Shown one piece after another: positions 1 to 6,581 of a stretch of DNA of 7,887 bases. The notes under the pieces were generated by a model. The model made no database searches and was not told where the DNA came from. It was given only the letters and a program-made list of their open reading frames with translations. The translations under genes and the position numbers were made by a program. This DNA comes from JAMCRM01 sp041685075 (GTDB lineage: Bacteria > Acidobacteriota > Terriglobia > Bryobacterales > Bryobacteraceae), in assembly GCA_041685075.1 (NCBI GenBank), contig JAWLGN010000258.1, positions 1 to 7,887 of the forward strand, in the 5' to 3' direction. Position 1 is the first letter of the stretch, and the number at the start of each line of letters is the position of its first letter.

Positions 1-343
1 CTGGCATCCCCGGCGCGCCCGGCTGCCCCTGTTGCATTCCCTGCTGCCACGGCATTCCAGGCTGTCCCGGCGTGCCGCCCTGCCCGGGCATCCCTGGCTG
101 CCCCGGCGCGCCCGGCTGCCCCTGTTGCATTCCCTGCTGCCACGGCATTCCAGGCTGTCCCGGCGTGCCGCCCTGCCCGGGCATCCCGGGCTGTCCCGGC
201 GCGCCCGGCTGGCCCGGCTGCATTCCCTGCTGCCACGGCATTCCAGGCTGTCCCGGCGTGCCGCCCTGCCCGGGCATCCCGGGCTGTCCCGGCGCGCCCG
301 GCTGCCCCTGTTGCATTCCCTGCTGCCACGGCATTCCAGGCTG
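1..343 (-). repeat. 93-bp tandem repeat encoding collagen-like 31-residue units
   Basis: Three full in-frame copies (343-251, 250-158, 157-65) and a fourth partial copy (64-1) follow each other without spacers inside the pseudopilin-like gene. Each unit encodes QPGMPWQQGMQ(Q/P)GQPG followed by APGQPGMPGQGGTPG. By eye, copies 1 and 3 differ at 2 of 93 bases, copies 1 and 2 at 3, and copies 2 and 3 at 5. The fourth copy matches the third for its first 57 bases, then departs from the unit as if nine bases were skipped. Each unit holds eight consecutive Gly-X-Y triplets, counting across the unit boundary, then a Trp in a Gly position and a four-residue step (GMQQ), so 31 equals ten triplets plus one residue. 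The near-identity suggests recent expansion by slippage or unequal recombination. Copy number beyond the left edge is unknown. Confidence 0.95.
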
Positions 344-961
344 GCCCGGCGCGCCATCCTGTCCGGGCATCCCGGGTTGCCCTGGCATTCCAGGCTGACC
401 GGCCATCCCCGGCGGCATCCCCGGCTGCCCCATCGGCCCCGGCCCGCCGAACTGGTTGGGCGGCCGCACCCCGCCCTGCCCCGGCATCTCGCTGGCGCGC
501 CGCCGCAGCGCAATCGGCGGCGGCGCCGATCCCTCCGAAGCCGCCGCCGCCAGCGACGTGCCTTCCGTAATGAACTGGTTCCGGTTCTCCTCCGCCTCCC
601 CTTCCTTCTGTTTCGTCTTCACCGAATCCAGGAGCACGCCTCCGGGACCGGCATGGATCAGCCGCCATTCCTCCTTCCCCGTCATGGGGTCGGCATAGCG
701 GCGCCTCAGGAAGCGCACGTTATTGGTGTTCTCCAGCTCCTCGATCTTCGCCGGATACCGCCCGTGCTTGCGCACGAACAACTGGATGGCGCGTTTGTAC
801 TGCTCCCCGCGCTCGATCAGCAACTCCTCCTTGGCGCGCTGCGACTCGAACACCACGCGCGGCAACTGCGCGTACAGCCCGATGGCGATCAGCGCCGCCA
901 TCAGAAAGATCAGCAGCAGCGCAAAACCGGATTCCCGTTTTTGCTTGCCGTGCCTCGTCAT
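1..961 (-). CDS. Pseudopilin-like protein with collagen-like repeat tail (3' partial)
   Basis: The reading frame opens at ATG 961 and is open for 320 codons to the left edge, where it is cut. Its ATG overlaps the stop of the preceding gene (ATGA), which fixes the start. Residues 1-12 are a short basic leader ending in Gly, followed by FALLLIFLMAALIAIGLY: a class III prepilin signal with predicted cleavage G12|F13 and a membrane helix to about residue 30. Position +5 of the mature protein is Leu, not the usual Glu; among pseudopilins this is typical of GspK-like minor subunits. Residues 40-110 look like a small pseudopilin head (HGRYP, YADPMTGKEEW). Residues 115-175 are a charged, then Pro/Ala-rich linker. 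From about 178 the chain becomes Gly-Pro-Gln-Met rich with Gly-X-Y triplets in 31-residue repeats. The head is probably a periplasmic or pilus-associated pseudopilin; the role of the tail is unknown. A disordered linker is an alternative to a triple helix. Confidence 0.85.
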   Translation of the reverse strand, partial: MTRHGKQKRESGFALLLIFLMAALIAIGLYAQLPRVVFESQRAKEELLIERGEQYKRAIQLFVRKHGRYPAKIEELENTNNVRFLRRRYADPMTGKEEWRLIHAGPGGVLLDSVKTKQKEGEAEENRNQFITEGTSLAAAASEGSAPPPIALRRRASEMPGQGGVRPPNQFGGPGPMGQPGMPPGMAGQPGMPGQPGMPGQDGAPGQPGMPWQQGMQQGQPGAPGQPGMPGQGGTPGQPGMPWQQGMQPGQPGAPGQPGMPGQGGTPGQPGMPWQQGMQQGQPGAPGQPGMPGQGGTPGQPGMPWQQGMQQGQPGAPGMP

Positions 962-1671
962 CCCATCACCGCGTCCGGAGCCAGCGGCAGCGTCTGCCGG
1001 CTCTTGGATTCCGTATCCTCCATCTCCACCGAGTTGACCCCGATCCGCACCACCTTGTAGCGCTTTTTCACCGTATCCCCTTCGCCCGCCACCAGGATCT
1101 CCTCCCCGTCCAGGAAGAACGCCGTCCGTTTGGCGCTGCCCTTGGGACTGGTATACCCGTAGTACTTCAGGTTGATGGGAGGCGGGGGCGGCGGCTTGGG
1201 CGGCCCGGCTTTTTTGGCCTCGGCCGCCTCCTTCCCCGGAATCTTGGGAATGATCTTCGGCTCCGGCGTCTTTGGCTTCGGAGGCGGCGGCGGTTCGGAG
1301 AACTGGAAGAGGTTGCGCGAGCCGCCCTCCATCTCCATCCCCTGCACCTTGGCCAGCAGGTCCAGCCGCAGCATGGGATCGATCGACGTGGGGTCCACCG
1401 CCTCGCCCGCCGCGCGCCGCATCGACGGCCGGAATTCGTCCAGCGTCCGGGTGCGGCTGCCCGTGCGCCGCACCGTGCCCTGCGGCGGCGGCGTCGCCTG
1501 CGGAATGGCCGCCCGCACCTCCGCCGCGGCCGCCTGCGCGGTCTCCGGCGGGCGCGGCGGCGGCGCCGTGCCCGCCGGCGCGCTCAGCACGTTGGCATAG
1601 AAAAGGTAGCCCGCCACCGCCAGCAGCACCGCCAGCACCGCCACCTTTTTCGGCTCCGCCCCCACCTTCAT
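958..1671 (-). CDS. PilP/GspC-like inner-membrane protein with Pro-rich periplasmic linker
   Basis: A 237-residue protein with a short cytoplasmic N-terminus, one membrane helix at about residues 9-28, a Pro/Ala-rich stretch (31-65), and a small conserved-looking segment with DPMLRLDLLAKVQGMEMEGG at about 98-117 and RNLFQF at 119-124. A TonB-like Pro/Lys linker follows (127-165), then a compact C-terminal domain of predicted beta strands (167-233, YYGYTSPKG, FFLDGEEILVAGEGDTV, VVRIGVNSVEME). This order of TM helix, linker, RN(L)F motif and beta domain matches the plan of PilP and GspC, which connect the inner-membrane platform to the secretin. The position right after pilO supports that role. 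It starts with an ATGA overlap on pilO, with GGAGAG about eight bases upstream. I do not see sequence identity strong enough to give a symbol, so the function is inferred from architecture and order. Confidence 0.8.
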   Translation of the reverse strand: MKVGAEPKKVAVLAVLLAVAGYLFYANVLSAPAGTAPPPRPPETAQAAAAEVRAAIPQATPPPQGTVRRTGSRTRTLDEFRPSMRRAAGEAVDPTSIDPMLRLDLLAKVQGMEMEGGSRNLFQFSEPPPPPKPKTPEPKIIPKIPGKEAAEAKKAGPPKPPPPPPINLKYYGYTSPKGSAKRTAFFLDGEEILVAGEGDTVKKRYKVVRIGVNSVEMEDTESKSRQTLPLAPDAVMG

Positions 1672-2255
1672 GACACGCTCTCCGGCTGCTCCCGCACGAA
1701 CGTATCCAGCTTGAAGCTCACGTTCAGGTTCGGCCCGCTCTGCTGCGGCGCCGCCACCATGTTCTCGATAATCAGAAACCGCGGCGACTTATCCAGCAGG
1801 TTCACAAACTTAGTAAGATTCTTGTAAGTGCCCTCGTAACCCACCGAGATGGTCATCTGGGAAAGGGTATCGCTGCCCTCCACCGGCTCCATCACGAAGG
1901 TGGCCTCCTTCTGCCGGATGCCGGCCTCCTTGGCGGTGCGGTTCAGCTCGGCGATCAGCACCGAGGCGGTCACCCGCGCGTCGGTGACGTAGCGGTCCAG
2001 GAATTCGTCGCCCTCCGCGCGCGCGTGCTCCACCTTGGCCACCAGCGCGCGGGTGCGCTCCAGCCGCGCCCTGGCCGCGGCCACCTGCCCCCGCAGGCTC
2101 TCTTCCTCGCGCCGCAGATCCTCGGCCGAACCGCCCCAGGGATGAAAGGCGGCCAGCGCCGCCGCGAGGTTGGCCGCCAGCAGCGCCCCCACTACCACGC
2201 GCGCCGCCACCCGGGGATCCTTCAGCCTTGCGCGGTCCAGCTTCCACTTCACCAT
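1668..2255 (-). CDS. pilO: PilO-like platform protein of T4P/T2SS
   Basis: A 195-residue bitopic inner-membrane protein. It has a basic N-terminus (1-18), one membrane helix (about 18-38), an Arg/Glu/Ala-rich coiled coil (about 44-80), and a C-terminal domain (about 95-188). That domain has the alternating strand-helix pattern of the ferredoxin-like fold of PilO/GspM: MTISVGYEGTYKNLTKFVNLL at 134-154, then FLIIENM and LNVSFKLDTFV. PilO pairs with PilN through the coiled coil and periplasmic domains to form the ring linking the cytoplasmic side to the secretin. Length is close to the usual 200. The ATG at 2255 is chosen because GAGG, overlapping the pilN stop, sits seven bases upstream; another ATG at 2262 is out of frame. 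It ends in an ATGA overlap with the next gene. Confidence 0.9.
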   Translation of the reverse strand: MVKWKLDRARLKDPRVAARVVVGALLAANLAAALAAFHPWGGSAEDLRREEESLRGQVAAARARLERTRALVAKVEHARAEGDEFLDRYVTDARVTASVLIAELNRTAKEAGIRQKEATFVMEPVEGSDTLSQMTISVGYEGTYKNLTKFVNLLDKSPRFLIIENMVAAPQQSGPNLNVSFKLDTFVREQPESVS

Positions 2256-2264
2256 TCGCCATCC

Positions 2265-2831
2265 TCACAGCTTCTGGGCATAGTTCACGCTCACCCGGTA
2301 CTGGTGGAGCGGGTTGGTCTGGGAGGGCGGCAGCGCGTTGTGCAGGTGCGGCGCGCCGAACACCGCCGACTCCTCCAGCCGTTTCAACAACCCGATCACC
2401 GGTTCGGGCGACTCCGACCCCACCACCATGTCCAGCGTCACCTCGTTGCGGTTGTTCACCGAGGGCCGGATCGAGACGATCCGCACGTCGTAAGGCAGGG
2501 TTTTTTCGAGATCCGCGAAGATACGGGTCCAACTGATGCCCTTGCGGAAGAGCAGCGCGTTCAGAAAGAGGCTGCGCTCCAGCACCTCGGCGTTCTCCGC
2601 CCGGCGCAGCACGGCCTCCTCGGCGGCTTGCGCGGCGGCCAGTTCCCGCAGTTCCCGCTCCAGCGCCGCCACCCGCACGCGGCCGTCCCGCAACTGCTCG
2701 TTGTCCATCACCGCCAGCGAGATGAGCACCCCGAGCAGCACCACCAGCGCCGCGCTCAGGACCGCCGCCGCGACCCACACCGGCCGGTCGCGCCGGAAGG
2801 GCCGGGTGGCGAGATTGATCTGAATCCTCAT
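2265..2831 (-). CDS. pilN: PilN-like platform protein of T4P/T2SS
   Basis: A 188-residue bitopic membrane protein. The cytoplasmic N-terminus MRIQINLATRPFRRDRP carries the INLxxRP-type motif that in the PilN family docks into a groove of PilM. A membrane helix spans about residues 18-41. A coiled coil rich in Arg, Glu and Ala follows (about 43-85), and a ferredoxin-like periplasmic domain (about 98-185) contains WTRIFADLEKTLPYDVRIVS and VTLDMVVGSE. The start overlaps the pilM stop as ATGA and is preceded by AGGGGAAGG, a strong ribosome binding site. Direct adjacency to pilM and pilO, in that order, is the standard pilMNO arrangement and makes the assignment firm. GspL's C-terminal part is the equivalent in type II secretion systems. 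Confidence 0.92.
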   Translation of the reverse strand: MRIQINLATRPFRRDRPVWVAAAVLSAALVVLLGVLISLAVMDNEQLRDGRVRVAALERELRELAAAQAAEEAVLRRAENAEVLERSLFLNALLFRKGISWTRIFADLEKTLPYDVRIVSIRPSVNNRNEVTLDMVVGSESPEPVIGLLKRLEESAVFGAPHLHNALPPSQTNPLHQYRVSVNYAQKL

Positions 2832-3724
2832 ACCTTCCCCTGTGCCACCGACCGCAGGTATCCCAGCAGCCCCGCGTCGTGCCCGCCCGGCATGCCCGCC
2901 GGCGTGCGCACCGCCTCCACCTCGGCTTCCAGCTCGCGCCCGAACAGCCCGCGCGCCTCCTCGGTCTGCTCTCCGAAACCCGCCAGCAGCAACTTGCGCG
3001 CCGGCTTGCCGTAATGGTCCTCCACGAAGGCGAAGGTGGGATACAACTCCGCCGCCACGTCGGCCAGCCCGCCCGCCGCCAGCTCCAGCGACCGCACCAG
3101 CTTCACGTTGCCGCCCTCGAGCGCCAGGATGCTCAACACCCGGCCGCTCAGCTTGGCCACCACCGCCAGCTCCTTCTCGTTCACCAGCTCCAGAAAGGCC
3201 AGCGACGAGATCGTCACCAGCCCCGGGTTCAGGCCCGCCGCGCGGAAGGGCGCCTCGTAGCGCAGCACGATCTCTTGCGGCGCCACCGCCGCCACCACGT
3301 CCACCTTCTTGCCCCCGGCCGGCTGCGGCCAGAAGCTCACCGCCGCCTCCTCCACGTCGTAGGGCACGCTCTTGCGCAGCCGGAAGCGCACCAGCGAAAG
3401 CTGCTCCTTGCGGTCGGAGGGAAACTCCACGAAATCCAGCACCGCCACCCGCGCGCAGTGGTCCGGCAGAATCAGCGCCGCTTCCCGCTTCTTGCGCGTG
3501 CCGTTGGGCCCGGCCAGCGCCCGCACGGCCATCGAGAAGCGGTCCGGATCGGCGATGTTGTCCCGCACCGGCGAGACCGAAATGGTCCCCGGGGCGAGCG
3601 GCTGAAAGGCCGTCTCCACTCGCGGCCGCAGCCGCGCCATGGCCACCCCCGCCTCCGAAATCTCGAAGGCCAGCGGCGGCGGCGGATCGCGCAATACCGA
3701 TCCCAGGCGCTCCAGCAGCTTCAT
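2828..3724 (-). CDS. pilM: PilM-like actin-fold assembly protein (divergent, short)
   Basis: A 298-residue soluble protein in the position of PilM, the cytoplasmic actin-like protein that binds the PilN tail and links the platform to the ATPase. Visible family features are FRLRKSVPYDVEEAAVSF at 114-131 (the PilM segment with Pro-[FY] and an acidic pair), a middle TISSLAFLELVN (171-182), LSGRVLSILALEGGNVKLVRSLELAAGG (192-219), and LLLAGFGEQT near 246-254, which resembles the nucleotide-binding Gly segment. It is shorter than typical PilM (about 350). The first phosphate loop, normally DIGSxxVK, reads FEISEAGVAMARL (20-32) and lacks the Asp and the usual Gly, so nucleotide binding may be weak or lost. 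It begins one base after the gspE stop, with GGGATGAA upstream, and overlaps pilN by ATGA. The family call rests mainly on order and architecture. Confidence 0.85.
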   Translation of the reverse strand: MKLLERLGSVLRDPPPPLAFEISEAGVAMARLRPRVETAFQPLAPGTISVSPVRDNIADPDRFSMAVRALAGPNGTRKKREAALILPDHCARVAVLDFVEFPSDRKEQLSLVRFRLRKSVPYDVEEAAVSFWPQPAGGKKVDVVAAVAPQEIVLRYEAPFRAAGLNPGLVTISSLAFLELVNEKELAVVAKLSGRVLSILALEGGNVKLVRSLELAAGGLADVAAELYPTFAFVEDHYGKPARKLLLAGFGEQTEEARGLFGRELEAEVEAVRTPAGMPGGHDAGLLGYLRSVAQGKV

Positions 3725-3725
3725 T

Positions 3726-5348
3726 TCATCCCTCGATGAACGTGACCTTGTTGATTTCCTTCAACGTGGTCACGCCCTTCCTGGCCTTCAGCAGCGCCGA
3801 TTCCCGCAGAAACGTCATCCCTTCCTCGCGCGCCGCGCGGCGGATCTCCGAAGTGGGGCGCTTGTCCAGAATCAGCTCCCGGATGCGGTCCGACAGGTCC
3901 AGCAGCTCATGGATGGCCGTGCGCCCGCGGTAGCCCGTGCCGCCGCACTCGAAACAGCCCGCGCCTTCCACAAACTCCACCTCCCGCCATTCCTCCGGGT
4001 TCATCCCGGACTCCACCAGCACCGAATCCGGGTACCGCACCGCCCGCTTGCAGTGCTCGCACACCACCCGCACCAGCCGCTGCGCCAGGATGCAGTTCAG
4101 CGCCGAAACGAAGTTATACGGCTCCACCCCCATGTTCAGGAAGCGCCCCAGCACGTCCAGCACGTTATTGGCGTGCACGGTGGTGAACACCAGGTGGCCG
4201 GTCAGCGCCGAGTTGATGGCAATCTGCGCCGTCTCCTGGTCGCGGATCTCCCCCACCATGATCTTGTCCGGGTCGTGCCGCAGGATCGACCGCAGCCCCC
4301 GCGCGAAGGTCAGCCCTTTCTTCTCGTTCACGGGGATCTGGGTGATGCCCTTGATCTGGTACTCCACCGGATCCTCGATGGTGATGATCTTGTCCTCGTC
4401 GTTTTTGATCTCGCTCAGCGCGGCATAGAGCGTGGTGGTCTTGCCCGAGCCGGTCGGACCGGTCACCAGCACCATGCCGTACGGCTCGGAGATGTAGCGC
4501 CGGAACTTGGTTAAATCGGCGTCGGAGAAGCCCACCACGTCGAGCGAGAGCTTCGAAAATTTCTCGCTCATGGACTCCTTGTCCAGCACGCGCAGCACGG
4601 CGTCTTCGCCGTGGATGGTGGGCATGATGGAGACGCGGAAGTCGATCAGGCGGTTCTTGTAGCGCACCCGGAAGCGGCCGTCCTGGGGCACCCGGCGCTC
4701 GGCGATGTCCAGCTCGCTCATCACCTTGATGCGCGAAAGGATGGTGGAGTGCCAGTCCTTGGCGATGGGCGGCATGGCGTAGTGCAGCACGCCGTCGATG
4801 CGGTACTTGATGGCCACTTCCTGGTCGCGCGACTCGATGTGGATGTCGCTGGCCCGCCGCTCGAGCGCGTTGAAGATGGTGGTGTCCACCAGCTTGATGA
4901 CGGGCGCGATGTCGCTGTCGGCCGAGGTGAGCTTGTCGATCGAGAGCGTCTCGTCGTCGGCCTCCTCGCCCCCCACTACGTCCAGGGTGAAGCCCTCGGT
5001 CACCTCCTCGAGCACGCGCTGCGACTGCTCGGTTTTCTTCAGCAGCTCGGAGATCTGGGAGAGGGTGGCCACCTTCACCCGCAGCTTGCGGTTCAGCAGC
5101 AGCGCCAGCTCGTCGATCTGGTGGAGGTTGCGCGGGTCCGGCAGGGCGATCTCGAGCACCCCGTTTTGCGAGCGCAGCGGGACGAAGTTGTAGCGGAACA
5201 TCAAATCCACCGGGATGGAGCGGAACAGCTCGTGCTCGATCGACCCCTCCCGCAGGTCCACGTACTCGCACCGGTAGCGCGCCGCCAGGGCGCGCGCCTG
5301 CTCCACTTCCGCCGCCGGATCCTGGATGCGAACTCGTTCAGTAGCCAT
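3726..5348 (-). CDS. gspE: GspE/PilB-family secretion/pilus extension ATPase
   Basis: A 540-residue cytoplasmic hexameric ATPase that powers pseudopilus or pilus assembly by acting on the GspF/PilC protein. The N-terminal T2SSE_N-like domain lies at about 25-105. All core motifs are present: Walker A GPTGSGKT (297-304), Asp box IITIEDPVEY (321-330), Walker B IMVGEIRD (363-370) and His box LTGHLVFTTVHAN (382-394). A zinc-type tetracysteine is formed by C430/C433 and C465/C468, followed by GGTGYRGR. The tetracysteine marks the GspE/PilB branch rather than PilT, which lacks it. Only one N-terminal module precedes the catalytic core, so the protein is nearer to GspE size than to long PilB. ATG 5348 lies nine bases after the gspF stop, with TGAGGG just upstream. 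Sequence alone does not decide between a type II secretion and a pilus role. Confidence 0.96.
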   Translation of the reverse strand: MATERVRIQDPAAEVEQARALAARYRCEYVDLREGSIEHELFRSIPVDLMFRYNFVPLRSQNGVLEIALPDPRNLHQIDELALLLNRKLRVKVATLSQISELLKKTEQSQRVLEEVTEGFTLDVVGGEEADDETLSIDKLTSADSDIAPVIKLVDTTIFNALERRASDIHIESRDQEVAIKYRIDGVLHYAMPPIAKDWHSTILSRIKVMSELDIAERRVPQDGRFRVRYKNRLIDFRVSIMPTIHGEDAVLRVLDKESMSEKFSKLSLDVVGFSDADLTKFRRYISEPYGMVLVTGPTGSGKTTTLYAALSEIKNDEDKIITIEDPVEYQIKGITQIPVNEKKGLTFARGLRSILRHDPDKIMVGEIRDQETAQIAINSALTGHLVFTTVHANNVLDVLGRFLNMGVEPYNFVSALNCILAQRLVRVVCEHCKRAVRYPDSVLVESGMNPEEWREVEFVEGAGCFECGGTGYRGRTAIHELLDLSDRIRELILDKRPTSEIRRAAREEGMTFLRESALLKARKGVTTLKEINKVTFIEG

Positions 5349-5357
5349 GGCCCGCCC

Positions 5358-6578
5358 TCAATGTATCGCCTCCGCCAGGGAGAATATCGGCAGATAGAGC
5401 GCTACCAGCACGAAAGCCACGAAGGTGCCCATGAAGATCATGATGGCGGGCTCGATCAGCGAAAGCGCCGCCGTCATCCGGGTATTCACGTCTTCCTCGT
5501 AGAACTCGGCCACGCTGGTGAGCATGGCCGGCAGCGCGCCGGTGGACTCCCCTACTTCAATCATATCGATGGCCAGGGGCGGAAACACGCCCGTCCGCTT
5601 GAGCGCCCCTGAAAGCGACTGCCCCTCCCGCACCAGCTTGCCCGAGCGCTCCAGCGCCTTGCCGAGCAGCGGTGTGCCCAGCGAGTCCGCCGCCGTGTCC
5701 AGTCCCTGCACCAGCGGGATGCCCCCGGCCAACAGCGTGCTCAGCACGCGCGAAAACTGTGCCACCTGGTACTTCAGCCAGATCTCCCCCAGCACCGGGG
5801 TGCGCAGCTTCACCGCGTCCACCCGCGCCCGCGCCGCCGGGCGCCGCGACCACAGCCGGAAGGCCAGAATCCCGCCCACCACGGCGCCGAAGAACACCAG
5901 CACGTAGTTCCGCGCGGTGGTCCCCACCGCGATCAGCACCTGGGTGATGGCCGGCAGCTCCGCCTGCATGCTGGCGTACAGCGAGGCGAAGTTGGGCACC
6001 ACGTAGGTCACCAGGAAGACGATCAGGCAGAGCGTAAGAAACAGCAGCACCGCCGGGTACATCAGGGAGACCAGCACCTTCTTGCGCACCGCCAGCGCCA
6101 GCTTCTGGTAGGTGATGTAGCGGTCCAGCACCTCCGTGAGGCTGCCGCTCTTCTCCCCCGCCATCACGGAGGTGACGTAAATTTTCGGGAAGATGCCCTG
6201 CGCGCGGAAGGCGTCGGAGAGCAGGGTGCCGTTGCGCACCTCGTCGCGCACGGCCTTGACGTAGGGGCCCAGCTTCGGGTCGGTGAGGCGCTCGGCCAGC
6301 AGGTCGAGCGATTTCAGAATCGGCAGCCCCGCCCGGATGAGGGTCACGAACTGCTGGTTGAAAATGAGGAACTTTTCGAGGTTGAGCTTTTTGGCGCGCT
6401 TGAGTCCCGAAGAGACGCCCGCCGCCATGCCGTGCAGCCCGTGGCGGGGCCGCACCGAGTAGATCAGGAATCCCTGCTGGGCATAGCGCTCGCGCAGCTC
6501 TTTTTCCGAGTCGGCTTCCGCCACCTGGCTGTGAATTTCGCCGCGCGCATCGGCGTACTTCAGCACCCACTCGGCCAT
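5358..6578 (-). CDS. gspF: GspF/PilC-family inner-membrane platform protein
   Basis: A 406-residue polytopic inner-membrane protein, the usual length for GspF/PilC. A short N-terminal domain (1-50, WVLKYADARGEI) is followed by two repeats of the GspF four-helix domain, at about 68-195 and 270-395. Matching motifs are GEKSG (141-145) in the first and GESTG (343-347) in the second, with FVTLIRAGLPILKSLDLL and LSTLLAGGIPLVQGLDTA as the corresponding helices. Three hydrophobic segments lie at about 170-192, 222-241 and 375-400, as in the family. It transmits ATPase motion to the growing (pseudo)pilus. The start is three bases after the lolA stop, with GGAG about 11 bases upstream, and the end is nine bases from the ATPase start. 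Having E and F adjacent, with F transcribed first, is less common than E then F. Confidence 0.95.
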   Translation of the reverse strand: MAEWVLKYADARGEIHSQVAEADSEKELRERYAQQGFLIYSVRPRHGLHGMAAGVSSGLKRAKKLNLEKFLIFNQQFVTLIRAGLPILKSLDLLAERLTDPKLGPYVKAVRDEVRNGTLLSDAFRAQGIFPKIYVTSVMAGEKSGSLTEVLDRYITYQKLALAVRKKVLVSLMYPAVLLFLTLCLIVFLVTYVVPNFASLYASMQAELPAITQVLIAVGTTARNYVLVFFGAVVGGILAFRLWSRRPAARARVDAVKLRTPVLGEIWLKYQVAQFSRVLSTLLAGGIPLVQGLDTAADSLGTPLLGKALERSGKLVREGQSLSGALKRTGVFPPLAIDMIEVGESTGALPAMLTSVAEFYEEDVNTRMTAALSLIEPAIMIFMGTFVAFVLVALYLPIFSLAEAIH

Positions 6579-6581
6579 CGG

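Noticed and set aside
1..343. CRISPR array as an explanation for the regular repeats
   Set aside because: The repeats are contiguous, without unique spacers, are 93 bp long and stay in frame within a protein gene.
72..398. Plus-strand open frame encoding Cys-Pro-Gly-rich repeats (CPGIPGCPG)
   Set aside because: It is the complement of the minus-strand collagen-like repeat; the 93-bp period keeps all frames open. The minus frame continues a pilin-type gene and has a coupled start, while the plus frame has no ribosome binding site context or neighbours.
2025..3933. Long plus-strand open frames opposite pilO, pilN and pilM (329, 286 and 363 residues)
   Set aside because: They are Arg/Pro/His-rich low-complexity translations typical of antisense frames in GC-rich DNA, with no recognisable domains, and they lie over well-supported genes.
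4165..5271. Second minus-strand frame inside the ATPase gene (368 residues)
   Set aside because: It is an off-frame shadow of gspE, rich in Arg, Gly and Ala, with no domain; the true frame carries every ATPase motif.
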